Source of the DNA: Eretmocerus hayati
Lineage: Eukaryota > Arthropoda > Insecta > Hymenoptera > Aphelinidae
NCBI GenBank assembly: GCA_029851415.1
Contig: CM056742.1
Location: forward strand, 113,896,246 to 113,960,245
Direction of reading: 5' to 3'
Length of the DNA stretch: 64,000 nt
The notes below the pieces were generated by a model that saw only the letters and a list, made by a program, of their open reading frames with translations, ran no database searches and was not told the DNA's origin. Every line of letters begins with the position of its first letter. Position 1 is the first letter of the stretch. The translations under genes and the position numbers were made by a program. Of the stretch, positions 43,941 to 55,602 are shown one piece after another.

Positions 43941-46900
43941 CAAAATATAAAAATCTCGAACTTCAATTACTGAATATAAAAATCTCTTCAGTGAAATAAA
44001 ATATTTACCACTAGTAGATACATATCGTTTAACAGGTTTTTTCCCCCGAGAAGATCTTCGCAGCTCCAATCGATTATCGTCATTTTCAGAAACTATTTTA
44101 TTTTGAACTCGATCATTTCCACGCCACGGAATTAATTGGTCATAATGTCTTTTTGCTTTTCCTCCCCCACAAAACTCAACAATACAACTTCGAGGAGATA
44201 GCTTTGAAACTATTTGAGCTTGTAAAAAATTAGGATGATCTTCTCGAAAATCTTTGGCCATAACTACATCATTAACTTAGAAATTCTGCTTCCCACCAAC
44301 TCGAAAATTGACAATTTGACTTTCTTGTTTTGATTTAACAAATTTCTTGCTGTTTGGGCGCAATAATTCTAGGGGTGTTCGAAATTCTCTACCATTCAAT
44401 AATTTGCTTGGCGTTTCATTCGTGATGACATGTTTTGAGCTTCTGCACCAAAATAGAAATTTATCAATTGCTGTTTTAACATTTACTCCTGAGCTTTCAA
44501 CTATAGCTTTAAGTTTACGTTTGAATGTTTTAACTAAATTCTCTGCAGCCCCGTTTGTAGCAGGATGCTTGGGCGCTGTGAAAGTATGTTTCATTTCTAA
44601 ACTCTTAAAAAATTCTTGGCACTGTTCTAATAGAAATTGAGAAGCTGAATCAGTTACTATGTCATGTGGTAAGCCATTTCTCGAAATACTTCTTTGAAAT
44701 TATCGAGTGTGTGTTCAGTAGTCATGTTTTTAACAATAAATATTTCTGGCCACTTTGAATAGGAATCTATGATCAATAAATAAGTATGTCCTAAATATAG
44801 ACCTGCAAAATCTACATGAATTCTTTGCCATGGTTTGTCTGGATACGGCCATGGAGATAGCTCCATTTTACGACGATTATGTTGAACACAAAATTTACAA
44901 TATTTAGACTTCTCCTCTATCATTTTATCTATACTTGGCCACCACACAACTGATCTTGCCATACTTTTCATCCTTACAATACTGAAATGACTCTCATGTA
45001 ACTTATCTAAAATCAATTCATACAATTTATTGGGTATGATAACTCTCATTCCCCACATCAAACATTCTTTTTCAATTGTAATTTCGTCTTTTTTCAAAGC
45101 ATACGGCTTTAAGTCATCTGGAAAATCGTTCACTTTTTTTTCTGGCCATCCATTTTGAACCATTCTTTTCACCAATGACAGAATTTTATCTTTATTCGTT
45201 CCTCTGGCTACTAATTTATAGTCCAAACAAGCAATTTTACTTTCAACTGTGTAATGTAAATACGTATACTTGTCTTTCGGTTCTAATATCTCGTTATTGA
45301 TTTTATCAATATTCTGGCTCGGTAGTCGAGATAAAGTATCTGCAACTATATTATCATGAGTGCTAATGCACTGGATTTCAAAATCAAAAGCTGACAGAAA
45401 ATGAGCTCAATTTTGTAATCTACTTGATGCCATTTTGGGCAATCATATTTCTGGGGCCAAAATTCTGGATAATGGTTTATTATCAATTTTCAAAATAAAT
45501 TTCCTTCCATACAAATAATCATAAAATTTAGAAACTCGAAAAATTATTGTTGCAGCTTCTCTATCAATCTGAGAATAATTTTCTTGTGCTGAAGTTAATC
45601 TTTATGATGCAAAAGCAACTCGTTTCTCTACACCATTACGAGATTGACTCAAGTATGCCCCCAAACCTTTCGGAGAAGCATCACTTGTCAAAATCAAAGG
45701 CAGATTCGGATCATAATTCACAATAGATCTTTTGAGTTCCTTTTTTACATTTTCAAATGCTTGATCACATTCTTTTGTCCACTCAAATTTTTCGGAATTA
45801 TTCAGTTTATAAAGTGGATCTAATATAGATGCTCGATCTTTGAATAATCGACCATAGTAATTGATGTTTTCAAGTAACAACTGTAATTCTTTATGATTTT
45901 CAGGAATTTTCATGTTAACTATCGCATCATACTTAGATTCATCAATACTTATCTCTCCATTTTTCAATTTATAACCAAGATAATTAACTTCCTCTTCAAA
46001 AAATTGACACTTTGAGAGTTGACCTTTGAAACCACTTTCTTCTAATCTAGTCAAAACTTTGTCTAAATTTTCTGAATGTTCCTCATCATTGTCCCCTGTT
46101 ACTATTACATCATCTGACACATTTGTAACTCCTTCGATACCCTGCAAAGTTTTATCAACTTCTTTTTGAAAATACCCAGGTCCTGAATTTACACCATATT
46201 GCATGTACTTTGGTTGGAATAACCCTTTATGAGTATTTATCGTTAACAATTTTTGAGACTCTCCATCTACTGGTATTTGCGAATAAGCTTCTTTCAAATC
46301 AATTTTAGAATAATGTTTCTTTACATTTTTCGCATTTTTGAATTTTGAACGAGTTCGCAATCGTGCCATGGCATGGTCAAAATTTGGCGGTGCATATCGT
46401 ATCACTTTCAAATAAGGATTGACTGTTATTTTGTAATCTCCACAAATACGCACTTCACCGTTCGGTTTCAAAATTGGCACAATTGGCGTAGCCCATTGAC
46501 TCGTTTCAACAGGATCACAAGTTTCATCAACTAATCTATCCAATTCTTTCTCAATTCTATCTTTCAAAGCAAAAGGAACTGGTCGAGCCAACATGTATTT
46601 TGGGGTGACTTTTTCTTTCGATTGTAATTGAACTTTGCCTTTCTTATGACAACCCTTTACAGGCCCAAAAAAAGTTTTATGTTTATTCAAAATTCCTTTC
46701 AATCTCTCATTGTGTGCAAACTTCTCTACTGAATTTAATTCTGTGTACAAAGGCCATAAACTGAGGGCTTTTAACCAAATTCGCCCTATAATTGGTGGAC
46801 TAACTGCTTGTGTTACGTATACATTTCCATTAAATTTTTTCCCATTAGCTTCATATTTCAAATTTTTCAACTTACCAATAGGAGTTTTTACCGAATTATC

Positions 46901-47284
46901 ATGATTTTTGAATATAATATCAGACTCATTCATCTGTACATTTTTGAAACATTCCTCTACTCAACGAAGAGGTATAATTGACTCTGCAGAACCTGAATCA
47001 ATTCCCATTCCAAGATCAACGCCATTGATTTGAACTTCCATAAATTGTGGTTCAACTTCAGAATTACCCGAAACATAAGCTAGATGGTGCATATGGCGAG
47101 TTTCAGTACAGATTTCATCAATTTTGCGAGACAAACTATCTCTATCATCATCCTCGCACGCATCTACATATCTCACTCGCTTCTCATCGCGTTTTCCATA
47201 CTGTATACACACTCTGTCTGCGTGACCATTTTGCCCGCATATATTACAAACCATTGTATCACGCCACCAACACTCACTTCTCAT
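43938..47284 (-). pseudogene. Gypsy pol: protease-RT-RNase H-integrase, broken
   Basis: A zinc knuckle (CNICGQNGHADRVC) near 47250 precedes the aspartic protease (MGIDSGSAESIIPL). RT spans 46800-45850 with QWATPIVPILKPNGEVRICGD, KIDLKEAYSQIP and a catalytic box reading NVSDDVIVTG; the two D are present but the usual aromatic residue is V. RNase H follows (LTSDASPKGLGAYLSQ). Integrase shows the HHCC finger (LHESHF, CKFC; 45010-44910), HVDFAG and DSYSKW, TDSASQF and the E of NGAAENLVKTF. Lesions are TGA at 46961, TAA at 45602, several breaks at 45400-45500, a frameshift near 44690 before the second catalytic D, and TAA at 44274. The 46933-45602 segment is the longest intact ORF in the window (443 aa). 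Confidence 0.9.
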
Positions 47285-47461
47285 ATGATTAGATTTACCA
47301 CAACACCATCACGTTACACCTGTAGACCGTTGCATCTGTTGATGTTGCTGCCCGCGCTGACCTTGATGCCACGCCGATCCTCGCTGGCCCATGTCTCGGC
47401 CTCTGCTGTTATGAAAATGTCCTCTCCCGGCCGTGTTTGTTTGCCATCCGTTTGGCTTGCC

Positions 47462-48100
47462 TCATCCGACGCTGTTGCTGCGACCGCGTGCTCGGCCTCT
47501 CCCCCGACCGCGACCTTGCGCGTGCACTGGCGCCGGCCCGCCGATATGATGTAGCTCTTGCTGATGCGTTCTGACATGCTCCAATTTTCGAGCACCTTTC
47601 TCTGCTGCTTCTGAGCCTAATGCTTTTTGTAATACTACATCGAGCTTTGGATCTATAATTTCCAATTGCTCTGCTTTGATATTTTTACTGCGCAATCTAT
47701 TAATCAATTGGTCAAGTACTTGATCATCTGCATGATTTTCTGGGAATTTACAATCCATCGCCAAAGTTTGTAGCGCAGCGACCTATTCACTTATACTCTC
47801 GTTGTCTTGCTGCATACGTGATCGAAAATCGTCCCGATACACCAAATAAGATGCCGTTGGTTTTACGTACTCACTCATAGCTTGGACTATGGCGTCGTAT
47901 TCTTTTTCTCCTGGTTTTTTCGGCTTGCACACCTTTGCGATGACGTCATATGTTTCTGCATTCACTTTACTTAGCATAATTGCTCTCTCCTTCTTAGAAT
48001 CTGTCACATCATTAGCTATAAAATACTGTTCTAATCGGTCAACAAATTTTTCCCAGTCATCTTTTTTGGTATTAAAATCCAAATTTGCAGAAATTTTCAT
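47462..48100 (-). pseudogene. Gypsy gag, one in-frame stop
   Basis: The likely start is MKISANLDFNTKKDDWEKF at 48100. The open frame extends upstream to 48280, but that part overlaps hairpin sequence. Capsid-like helices follow (DRLEQYFIANDV, RAIMLSKVNAETYDVI, LVYRDDFRSRMQQDNESI), then CKFPENHADDQVLDQL and an Arg/Gly-rich tail (GRGRGRGRARGRS). A TAG at 47780 interrupts the frame. The nucleocapsid knuckle at about 47250 lies in another frame, so a shift separates gag from it. Confidence 0.82.
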
Positions 48101-49474
48101 TGTCTTCTTCACACCAGCTTTTTCTTTGTCCGTAATATATTTATTTTTATGCAACGCTGTGCGTAAAACTGTGCGAAAAGTCAACTTTCTATGCAAGGTA
48201 CCCGTGCCGAAAGAAATGCAGAAAGTCATTCTCGCACGGCTAAGTGTGCGAGAAAGTAACTTCCTCACTATGTTTGACAAAACATAGTGAGAAAGTGAAA
48301 TCTGTGCAAAAATGGATTCATCGAAATTTTCATAGCGAATTGGAAACTTAGAAAAAAATTCAATGATTCAACCTTGCATGTCAATCTGTTTCTAGTAGGC
48401 GGATTCCAACCCTTCGATAACTCATCATTTTATATCTTCATCTTTATTCGAAAAATACTCTCACTGGATAGAGATATATATTTATCCATTCAAAAGCCAC
48501 CTTTTCAAATTTATTTAGATGATTGATCATCATCATAGATAGTTGTATAAATTATCAAAATTGAATCTTTTGAGATTCAGCAATATTTTTGAGCAACGAG
48601 GTAATACGCGATATGAGCAAGAGATTTTTTTTTTTTATACATTTTTCAGAATTTTATTTCAGTCCCGGCGGGGGCTCCGCCCCCTGGACCCCGCTCCGCG
48701 CCCCGGTCGCCCATTCCCTACCGGCGATTTCCCCGAAAAGTTTGTCGAATAAGCGACTCTGACGCATTATTAGAAATGGTGAAAACGTTGTTCCAGTTGA
48801 AAAAAAGTTATAACAAAAGTCCATCTCTCACTACACCAAAATAATTGGATTCATTTTGGAGGTCAGTTGACATCCCTAGAAAAGTGCCATCGATTTGTAT
48901 TAGATGAAGGCACTCGGCAATGAGTACCTTTTTGTGATTTGATTTTTAGAATACTTATTGGTCGAAAGGATACTTATTTCAATTGAATAAACTCAGTATA
49001 GGATAATAATTGTTATCATTTCATTCAAGTCCTGACCGCCAATTGTTTTAAGAGTTGTGGAGGCACAGTTTTCCGCACAGGTTGCATAAAATAGTATAAG
49101 CAACGCGGGCGAAAAGTTCCCGCACTCGTGTCCGGAACCGCGCGAGAAAGTAGCTTCCGCGCACTCTTTCCGGACACTCGTGCGGGAATCTTCCTTTTCA
49201 CCCATGTTGCTTAATGCACTATTCACGTCCTCCCACGTAATCACTAATTTTTCTTGGCCTGATTCTTCTGCCCCTCGAACTAATTCTCGTAATTTTCTCC
49301 TCAAATCGTCGACTGTATCAGACGGTTGAGCTCCGATTCGTTTTCTTTACACACAACAAGCAGCTGCGGTTTATTCAAATTATAAATCCAAGATGTACCC
49401 GACATCTGAATTGCACTCATTCATCGCACTGTATTTAGAAAGCACACAAAGGTTTCTTATTCCTCGTCACCAGT
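48101..49474 (-). other. Gypsy leader region with hairpins and a GC-rich palindrome
   Basis: Unusually long (~1.4 kb) between the 5' LTR and gag. It contains a strong hairpin at about 49090-49228 (cgcactcgtgtccggaa with its complement) and an inverted cluster at 48165-48300 ending in cactatgtttgacaaaacat. A short GC-rich palindromic tract lies at 48662-48715 (gggggctccgccccctggac). These look like later insertions into the leader. ORFs on either strand here are not supported. Confidence 0.6.
49456..49473 (-). promoter_or_regulatory. Candidate primer-binding site
   Basis: The element strand reads tggtgacgaggaataag just inside the 5' LTR. It starts with the usual TGG, but I cannot name the matching tRNA. 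Confidence 0.45.
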
Positions 49475-49649
49475 TATCGTATTCTTCGGCTGGTGCTATC
49501 CGTGGGAGGGGAGACAAACGACGTGTGGACGAATTCGAGGGCAAACTCATACTGGCTTTATTGTCGCGTTATAACTTGACTCGCATGGCGCTGCGTCGCG
49601 CGCACACAGGAATGTTTCACATATGCTCTACTCACACACATACACTACA
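49475..49649 (-). repeat. 5' LTR
   Basis: About 98% identical to the 3' LTR at 43749-43922. It would hold the element promoter, though no TATA box is obvious. The 91-aa plus-strand ORF here is spurious. Confidence 0.88.
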
Positions 49650-49654
49650 CTATA
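49650..49654. repeat. TSD of Gypsy element, 5' side
   Basis: ctata, matching 43744-43748. Confidence 0.65.
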
Positions 49655-50232
49655 TCTTGTCATTTTAAATCAAGCAAAATCATAAATACAAGGAATTTAT
49701 TCGTGCCCAATCAGTTATGGACTCAAGAGATGGCCTTTTTCCTCATATAGTACACAGCATATCCAATGAAAGTCACTTGTTTCGTTAGCAAGACGATGCT
49801 TCCCCTATTATTGGCAAGGGATCTCTTTCACGCTAGGATTTCGAGCCTAAGAAACAATGGAGAATGCCTATTTTGCTGAACACAAGTTCTGCACGTATAT
49901 TCAAGGTTATCAATCCTTTTAGCAGAATAAGTTTATTCAATCTCAAATACTTCAGATAACGTGTAGAAAGAAGTTGAGCCATGTTCATTAAGATCTGATG
50001 CGCACAAAAACTTTTTCCAATTTTCCGATGTTTGGGTGCCTACGAAATTGCGAAAAATAACTTTCGCGCCTCGCACATGAGGTTTCCCGCTTCCGAGCGA
50101 TCATTTTAAGCCTCGCCTCCGGCTCGGGCTGAAAACCGATCGCTCAGAAGTGAGCTACAACGTCATAAACTCGGTGCAAAATATACTATTTCGCAATCAT
50201 GTGCGTGAAGTTTGTGCGTAAAGACCATTTTG
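49655..50232. repeat. Intronic stretch with a GC-rich hairpin
   Basis: Nothing is recognised to 50030. A hairpin at 50089-50153 (cttccgagcgatc…gatcgctcagaag) lies inside a wider arrangement of 'ttgcgaaaaa' and 'gtgcgtaaag' motifs at 50050-50225. Confidence 0.6.
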
Positions 50233-51100
50233 CTTTCTCGAAGAGAAAGTATTGGATCGGTGCGAAAATTTTTCCATAAAATTTTTTTTAATTCCTCATT
50301 TTTCACCCTTTAATTCTATCCTTAGTTGAATCAGAGTTAATCCATCTTATTCTGCTCGCCGAGACCTTTATAATGGTACCCCTATCAATTTCTCCTACAA
50401 CGCACAACGTTCTGTGTGAAATCATTTTAAGGCACACCTTATCCGTGTACGTATGTATGTGTGTCTGTATGATGTCTTCCCTTTGTCACGCGAGCTTTCT
50501 GAGCCCTCAGAGCAATCTTTTTGAAGCTTCGAGGGTTTGTTCCAAATTTATTAATGATGAGCCCAGTTTATTGACAGCTCCATACTCTCCATACTCTCTC
50601 TTCTGAGGTAGATTGATTACCTAAAATTGATCATCAATTTCACACTATGTTTGTCCAAACGGGATACCATCCAATATTCAGTACATAAGTATTCCGAATA
50701 TTATTCTAAAATATTTCCCGGTCATTCTAAAGAAATTGGTTGATACGGAATTTTGATAAAAAATTTCATTTTCACAAAAAAATTTTCTCAACTTCACCTT
50801 CTATGTCACTCGAAATTTAGCGAACGCCTCCATGGATCTCTTCCGAATTTTGAGGCATTGTTCTATTTTCTTGGGTAATGGGCCCAGTCATTTTTGTACA
50901 TTATTCGCCTGTACATATTGACACAAATAATGTTTTTCACGTAAATTTGATTCTTTTGCTTGAATTTTTCCATGAAAATTTTTCGAATTTCTCATTTTTT
51001 ACCTCTCAATTCGACATACACCTAAATGAAAGTAAGTCCATTTTATACTCCTCGCCGAAATCTATGGAATAGTACCCCTATACAATCATTTCCTAGTACA
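50233..51100 (-). mobile_element. (CA)n-bearing repeat H, copy 4
   Basis: Terminal stem-loop ctttctcgaagagaaag at 50233-50249 is followed by a short (TG)n-like tract at 50449-50468 and a 'attggttgatacggaatttt' block at 50728. A segment at 50259-50400 recurs at 50965-51095 (gaattttt-ccat, ctcatttttcacc, gtacccctat). The site preceding the hairpin (ccattttg) resembles that at copy 2. Confidence 0.5.
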
Positions 51101-51299
51101 TAACGCTGTTTGTAAAGTTCTGATATGCTGTGGATAATCCCAATTGTTATCATTCAATTGAGAAAATTATTTCGTGCAATAGATGTGAACGACAAAAATT
51201 GGATTTGGATTTGAATCTATGTACAACGATAATTGATACAATTTTTGATGAACTGAGATATTTAAATAATCAATAGGCAATGAGAAAGCATTCTGCAAA

Positions 51300-51492
51300 T
51301 TCCTTTTTGCAGCGTATTTTCGGTGCGTAAGGAAAAACTTTACGCACATCGAATTGCGAAAAATATCGTACGAAACGACTTCGATACTTTACGCACTGTC
51401 GAAAACTTTACACACTCAAGTAACAGTGCGTAAAGTTCTAACCGTCGTGTGTAAAAATTTCCAGCAGTGCGTAAAGAATCGAAGTCGTTTCG
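51300..51492. repeat. Hairpin with repeated 'gtgcgtaaag' motifs
   Basis: cgaaacgacttcgatacttt at 51370 pairs with 'agaatcgaagtcgtttcg' at 51475. Inside are several copies of the gtgcgtaaag motif in both orientations. Confidence 0.75.
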
Positions 51493-53850
51493 TAATATGC
51501 TATTCAAGGTTGGAGAATCATTGTGTGAGAAAAGGAGCTCTTTCCAAAATGAGCGGGTGAAGCCATTTGATGATACTAACTGTTTCCTCCTCCAAATCTT
51601 AGGCGGTTCCTCTGGTTTGTTCTGATTCCTATAACGATAGAGAAACCAGGAAGAAAGTCGACGAATATGCTAGACTGTAGACTTCGGATGTATTATGATC
51701 ACACGCAAGGCTTGATCCCTACTGACAAACTATTGAATAATCATAAATTCAGCTGACGGCATGACTTAAATTCCTTTTTGACAACAATATTCTGGTAAAC
51801 ATACCCTGATGATACGTTCTGATCTTCATGAACTCATCAGGTGGTGCATTCAAACTTTGACTCGTGCTTATCCATGACTCTGTTGATATACAATTAGGAA
51901 CCGATCAAACTATCTTCAAAGAAGAGCTTTTATCATGTACTGAGGTTGGAATGCACTTTGATATACTTCAATACTAGAAGTCATTCTTGGCAGAATCTAT
52001 ATCATACTAGATCATATTAATACTAGAAGTCATTCTTGCCAAATAACCTGAAGACCACCATTTCAACTCGCAGTCACAACACATCACACTTATATGGGTG
52101 ATTATGAGATAACTCAGGTACTTCGAGGCCCAAAACGACGGAGGTCGGGATTCGGCCCAAAAATTGACTTGTTGAATCATAGCTGCAATCTGATTGCTCA
52201 TAGGTATTTTCCAATGCATCCGTCATCCAAAAACAATTTCGAGGCGGGCATAAATATTAGTTAATCTATGTAAAAGATGTTGGCAATTTTCGATATATCT
52301 TTGCCACGGTAAGGATATTTTGGCATAAAAAAAGATCTCAAAGGCGTAAATCGAAACGGATCGTTTCTTCCGAATTTACGGCCTATTTTTACGGTGAGAG
52401 TAGACTGTAAAAGAATTTTTGGACTTTGACGTTGCATAGTATTCGAGAGCGAGTGACCACGGTAAGGACAATTATCATTTTGCGACGGAAAAATTATCCA
52501 TGAATCACCACGCGGAAAGCTGCTTAGGTAATTCATTATTCCGCTGGTAGTAGAATTTTGTCCTTTAGTGTCTTAAGGATCAGTTACTGCGGTTTCAGAG
52601 CCGTTTGAAGCAATTCGCATGTCCGGGGTGAGGTTATCGAGAAGTATTCGAAAAATTTGCGAAATTCCAGGACAGAATGTCAACTATCTTTTGACTATTT
52701 CGAAGTGAGACTTGATCCTCGATTTGTACATAATATTACCTTTTCGTAACCCACATTTGATGTTTCAGTGGTGCGGAATCGAGATCGCATGAATATCTCG
52801 GTGAATTACGCGATTGAAATGTGCAACTCCAGTTTAGGACATCCCACGGTGAGAAAATTTAGACCTTTTTTGATAAGCTGAGGTCTACATTAACCTTATA
52901 TCGGCTCCTAAAACTCATGGGATATCTTGATTTCAATGGAATACACTTATTGTCGTTAGACTCATTGAATTTGGTCGTTTAATTTGAATGCGAGGTTCAG
53001 AATCACCCATATGAGGATAATCAAGACCGATAGCTGCATAAGTTTGTACTATTCAACTGATTGTATTGAGTTCCACGTACTAGGAATATCACTCTTCCCC
53101 AACTCTTCTCCGTGAATTTTTTTCAATATTGTAAGAAATTATTCATGATTTGAATATGAAGTGAGATTAGTCGTGGGGTGGGCAAGAGAAGATCCAGCAT
53201 CTTCGACATCAGCAGCATCAACATTGAGTTAAAATATTCAGAGGAGTATTACCATTGGTGATTTTCTGATGTGATCCATTCTTCTCAGCTCTCATCTCTC
53301 ATCTGTCAAAGTATCACTGGTCAGTTCTATAATATGCAGATTACGACTAGAAACCCTCATGAACCATATAGGGACCCTAAAGAAACAAGATGGCCGTCAA
53401 CCAGAAATTTAGAAATTGGTACTAAGATTTACTCGCGCGCGCAAGCGCGCCCGTAGGAGTAACCTCGTACCCGTAGCATACACGGTATACTCAGGATATC
53501 CAACCCATGCACTTCCCCTTTCTTTTGAAAATACAGAATACCCATAGAGTTATACAGCAGCAGACGACGGTTTCTGTTGCATTTCGACCTCGACTTCGAA
53601 CAAAGATGGCCGCGCCCCTGTGAACGAATCTCGATGCTGTGGGATAAGACTTTGGATTTTGGAGGAGTAGTGAAACAAACCTCCTTTCGATGTCAATTCG
53701 CACATCAAAAGTCACTCGTTCGGAAGAAATTAATATGAATAACGGCTTGGGAGCTATCGATAACATTCCAAAATAGTTAAAAAAATAAAATTAAATAACT
53801 TTCGAAAAATCGATTTTTTGGTCCAAAACTACCAGAGTCATACCTTAAGG
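51493..53850. other. Intronic, mostly unrecognised
   Basis: No credible gene. A short direct repeat (tactagaagtcattcttg) occurs at about 51973 and 52021. 'ccacggtaagga' recurs at 52292 and 52455. A CG-rich run cgcgcgcgcaagcgcgcc lies at about 53434. The 91-aa minus ORFs at 52261-52536 and 53491-53766 show no known domain. Confidence 0.35.
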
Positions 53851-53877
53851 GTGTACCAAAGTTACCCAATTTGACGG
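53851..53877 (-). repeat. Possible terminal inverted repeat, right
   Basis: gtgtaccaaagttacccaat plus ttgacgg, the complement of 39993-40019 with one mismatch. Confidence 0.5.
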
Positions 53878-54261
53878 CACTATATTTAATCAAGGCCTCG
53901 AAGTATTCGATGTAAATCAACAGGTTTCTGATTAGATAAATTCACACAGATTCATCGTTTTACGCGTTGAATGAAATCTCCAAGGGATTTTGTGAAGGGT
54001 TGGTTATTTTGTTAGGTAAGTCCTTCCGGAATGTAGTGAATGCTCAATTGACAAATATCAGGCTGCGAATAATAAGACCTACTAACGTACAACAAGGTAC
54101 TTCCGCATGACTCTGTTTTATGACGGGCGGTGGATGCACGACCGCTCGGCACAAAACTTGATCAACCACATAGATGAGATATAAGGCAGGTGGAGCGTTG
54201 CTAAGTACTGCCGCATCGCTCTACCTGCCTCACACTGTCTCGCTCTGGGGCGTTCACTCAG
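53878..54261. other. Intronic sequence before probable exon
   Basis: Nothing recognised. The last 60 bases are pyrimidine-rich (ctgcctcacactgtctcgct) and end in ttcactcag, a good acceptor. Confidence 0.4.
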
Positions 54262-54681
54262 GGAGATTTGCGGTGAGTCCAGCAGACGGTGCCCCACGAC
54301 CTTCCGAAAACAAGGACAGTACCGATTTCGTGGTCGACGAAGCTGTGGAGGAATTACGTCGCCGGTTGCGCGAGCAGCGTGAGCTCGCCGCCATGGCCGC
54401 AGCTGCATCGTCCACGGCGACAGTGACGACGACGGCGACCCCTAGGACCCCGGGTGACGCGTCCGCCCCCGGATCGAACTACTCTTTGGGGGAGCACCAG
54501 GCCTCGCATCGTAGTAGCGCAGCCGAACAACAGCAGCAGCCGCAGCCTCCCGATAGCCCGGCCGGACGCAGCAGTGGCAGTGCGAGTGAGCGCAGCAGTG
54601 TCTTCCTACCCGAAATTTGCGGGCACGGCTCGCAACGTGACCTCACACCTGGCGATGGTTTCTCGTCAGCATCCTTTGCGG
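54262..54681 (+). CDS. ANO8-like: Probable C-terminal exon of anoctamin-8-like protein (140 aa)
   Basis: An open, GC-rich stretch with strong coding composition in an AT-rich region. It has a pyrimidine-rich acceptor (cactcag, 54255-54261) and a consensus donor (ttgcgg|gtacgt). It begins with two bases of a codon, which matches the one base left by the exon at 33130-33424. The protein is hydrophilic: PSENKDSTDFVVDEAVEEL, then a charged helix (RRRLREQRELAAMAAAA), Thr/Ala/Pro-rich sequence, a QQQQQPQPPD run and Ser-rich segments (SSGSASERSSVFLPE). Human ANO8 also has a long charged, low-complexity C-terminus after RREA, so the fit is plausible, but the residues themselves are not conserved enough to prove it. 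It could instead belong to another plus-strand gene. The ORF runs upstream to 54174 and downstream to 54776, beyond the splice sites. Confidence 0.6.
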
Positions 54682-55041
54682 GTACGTTGCTCTCACGGTG
54701 GCATTGGCGTGCGGAGCATTCTTGTTATAATCATATTGGAAAAAGTCACCCCATTTCGACTATTAGAGAAGGATGAAGCAGGACTCGGAATAATTTCGAA
54801 ATGAATTTGGAACGGATTCATAACTCATCAGCATCGGAAATGAGATGAGCTACGAGAAATGATTGAATACATGAATTCTCCATTCTAGATGATCACCTCG
54901 TCACAATAGAAATTGATGATAGAATACAATTCACTGGAAAACCAAAGACTCGCACACGGTAAGGACGACGACAGACATAGCACTACGACACGATGGTCTC
55001 GTCACGCCACGCCACGCAGCACCCAACATGACTCGTGATTC

Positions 55042-55134
55042 ATTCCGGTGAACCCAACCATCGATAGATTTGATAGTGCCGGTCATGAGTTATAGAAAGA
55101 GATCAAACTCATCGAAGGTTGGGTTCACTGGAAT
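55042..55134. mobile_element. 93-bp MITE with 18-bp TIRs
   Basis: attccggtgaacccaacc at 55042-55059 and its near-perfect complement at 55117-55134. It is absent from the matching position in the other arm (near 58520), which serves as the empty site. Confidence 0.7.
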
Positions 55135-55602
55135 AACCCTTACGAAAGGAGCAATCGGTGCACTCATCGGTGACGCGCAGCGATGCTCGCATCGTTTGAG
55201 CCACTGGATGATTCACCCAGTGCTACAACGATGATTTTCGCAGTTTTTCGTTCCATCGATGTCATGTGGTTCGGAGAGTCACAGCGTGCACATAATCGAT
55301 GATTTTCCCTGTGATCCAAAACTGGAGGATCGAGGAACGCTGTTGGTCGTAGGTGATGAAATTTATGTATCGATTCAATTCAGTTGCATTGAAGAACATC
55401 AATCACAACTCATTTTTCCCTCAACTCTCCGATGAGGGTGTTTATATTCCAAATTTGTATCAAAGTAAATAATAGACAGACCAGGTTCGAAAAATTTACA
55501 TGAAACATAGCTCTCGGAAGAATGAGAATTTTTGTATGGAAAAACGTTTGGGCGTACAAACTTCCCACGCGTGGGATGCTCTGGAGCAGATAGTTTGACT
55601 CA

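Larger units (their letters stand above)
43749..49649 (-). mobile_element. Ty3/Gypsy LTR retrotransposon (Mag-like), inactive
   Basis: Two ~174-bp direct terminal repeats enclose gag and pol in Gypsy order (protease, RT, RNase H, integrase) on the minus strand. The LTRs differ at about four positions, so the insertion is fairly young, yet the ORFs carry several stops and shifts. The element lies antisense to the anoctamin gene. The Mag-like label rests on remembered similarity around the RT and is tentative. Confidence 0.9.
33425..54261 (+). other. 20.8-kb anoctamin intron
   Basis: Proposed intron between the firm exon at 33130 and the probable exon at 54262, with phase 1 on both sides. Contents are four R1-like copies, a large inverted-repeat unit with repeat H, a Gypsy element and several hairpins. 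The boundaries depend on the downstream exon being real. Confidence 0.6.

Noticed and set aside
48662..48715. Rho-independent terminator or bacterial contamination at the GC-rich palindrome
   Set aside because: It is a short isolated tract inside an LTR element leader. No other bacterial feature is present, and it is better seen as a repeat insertion.
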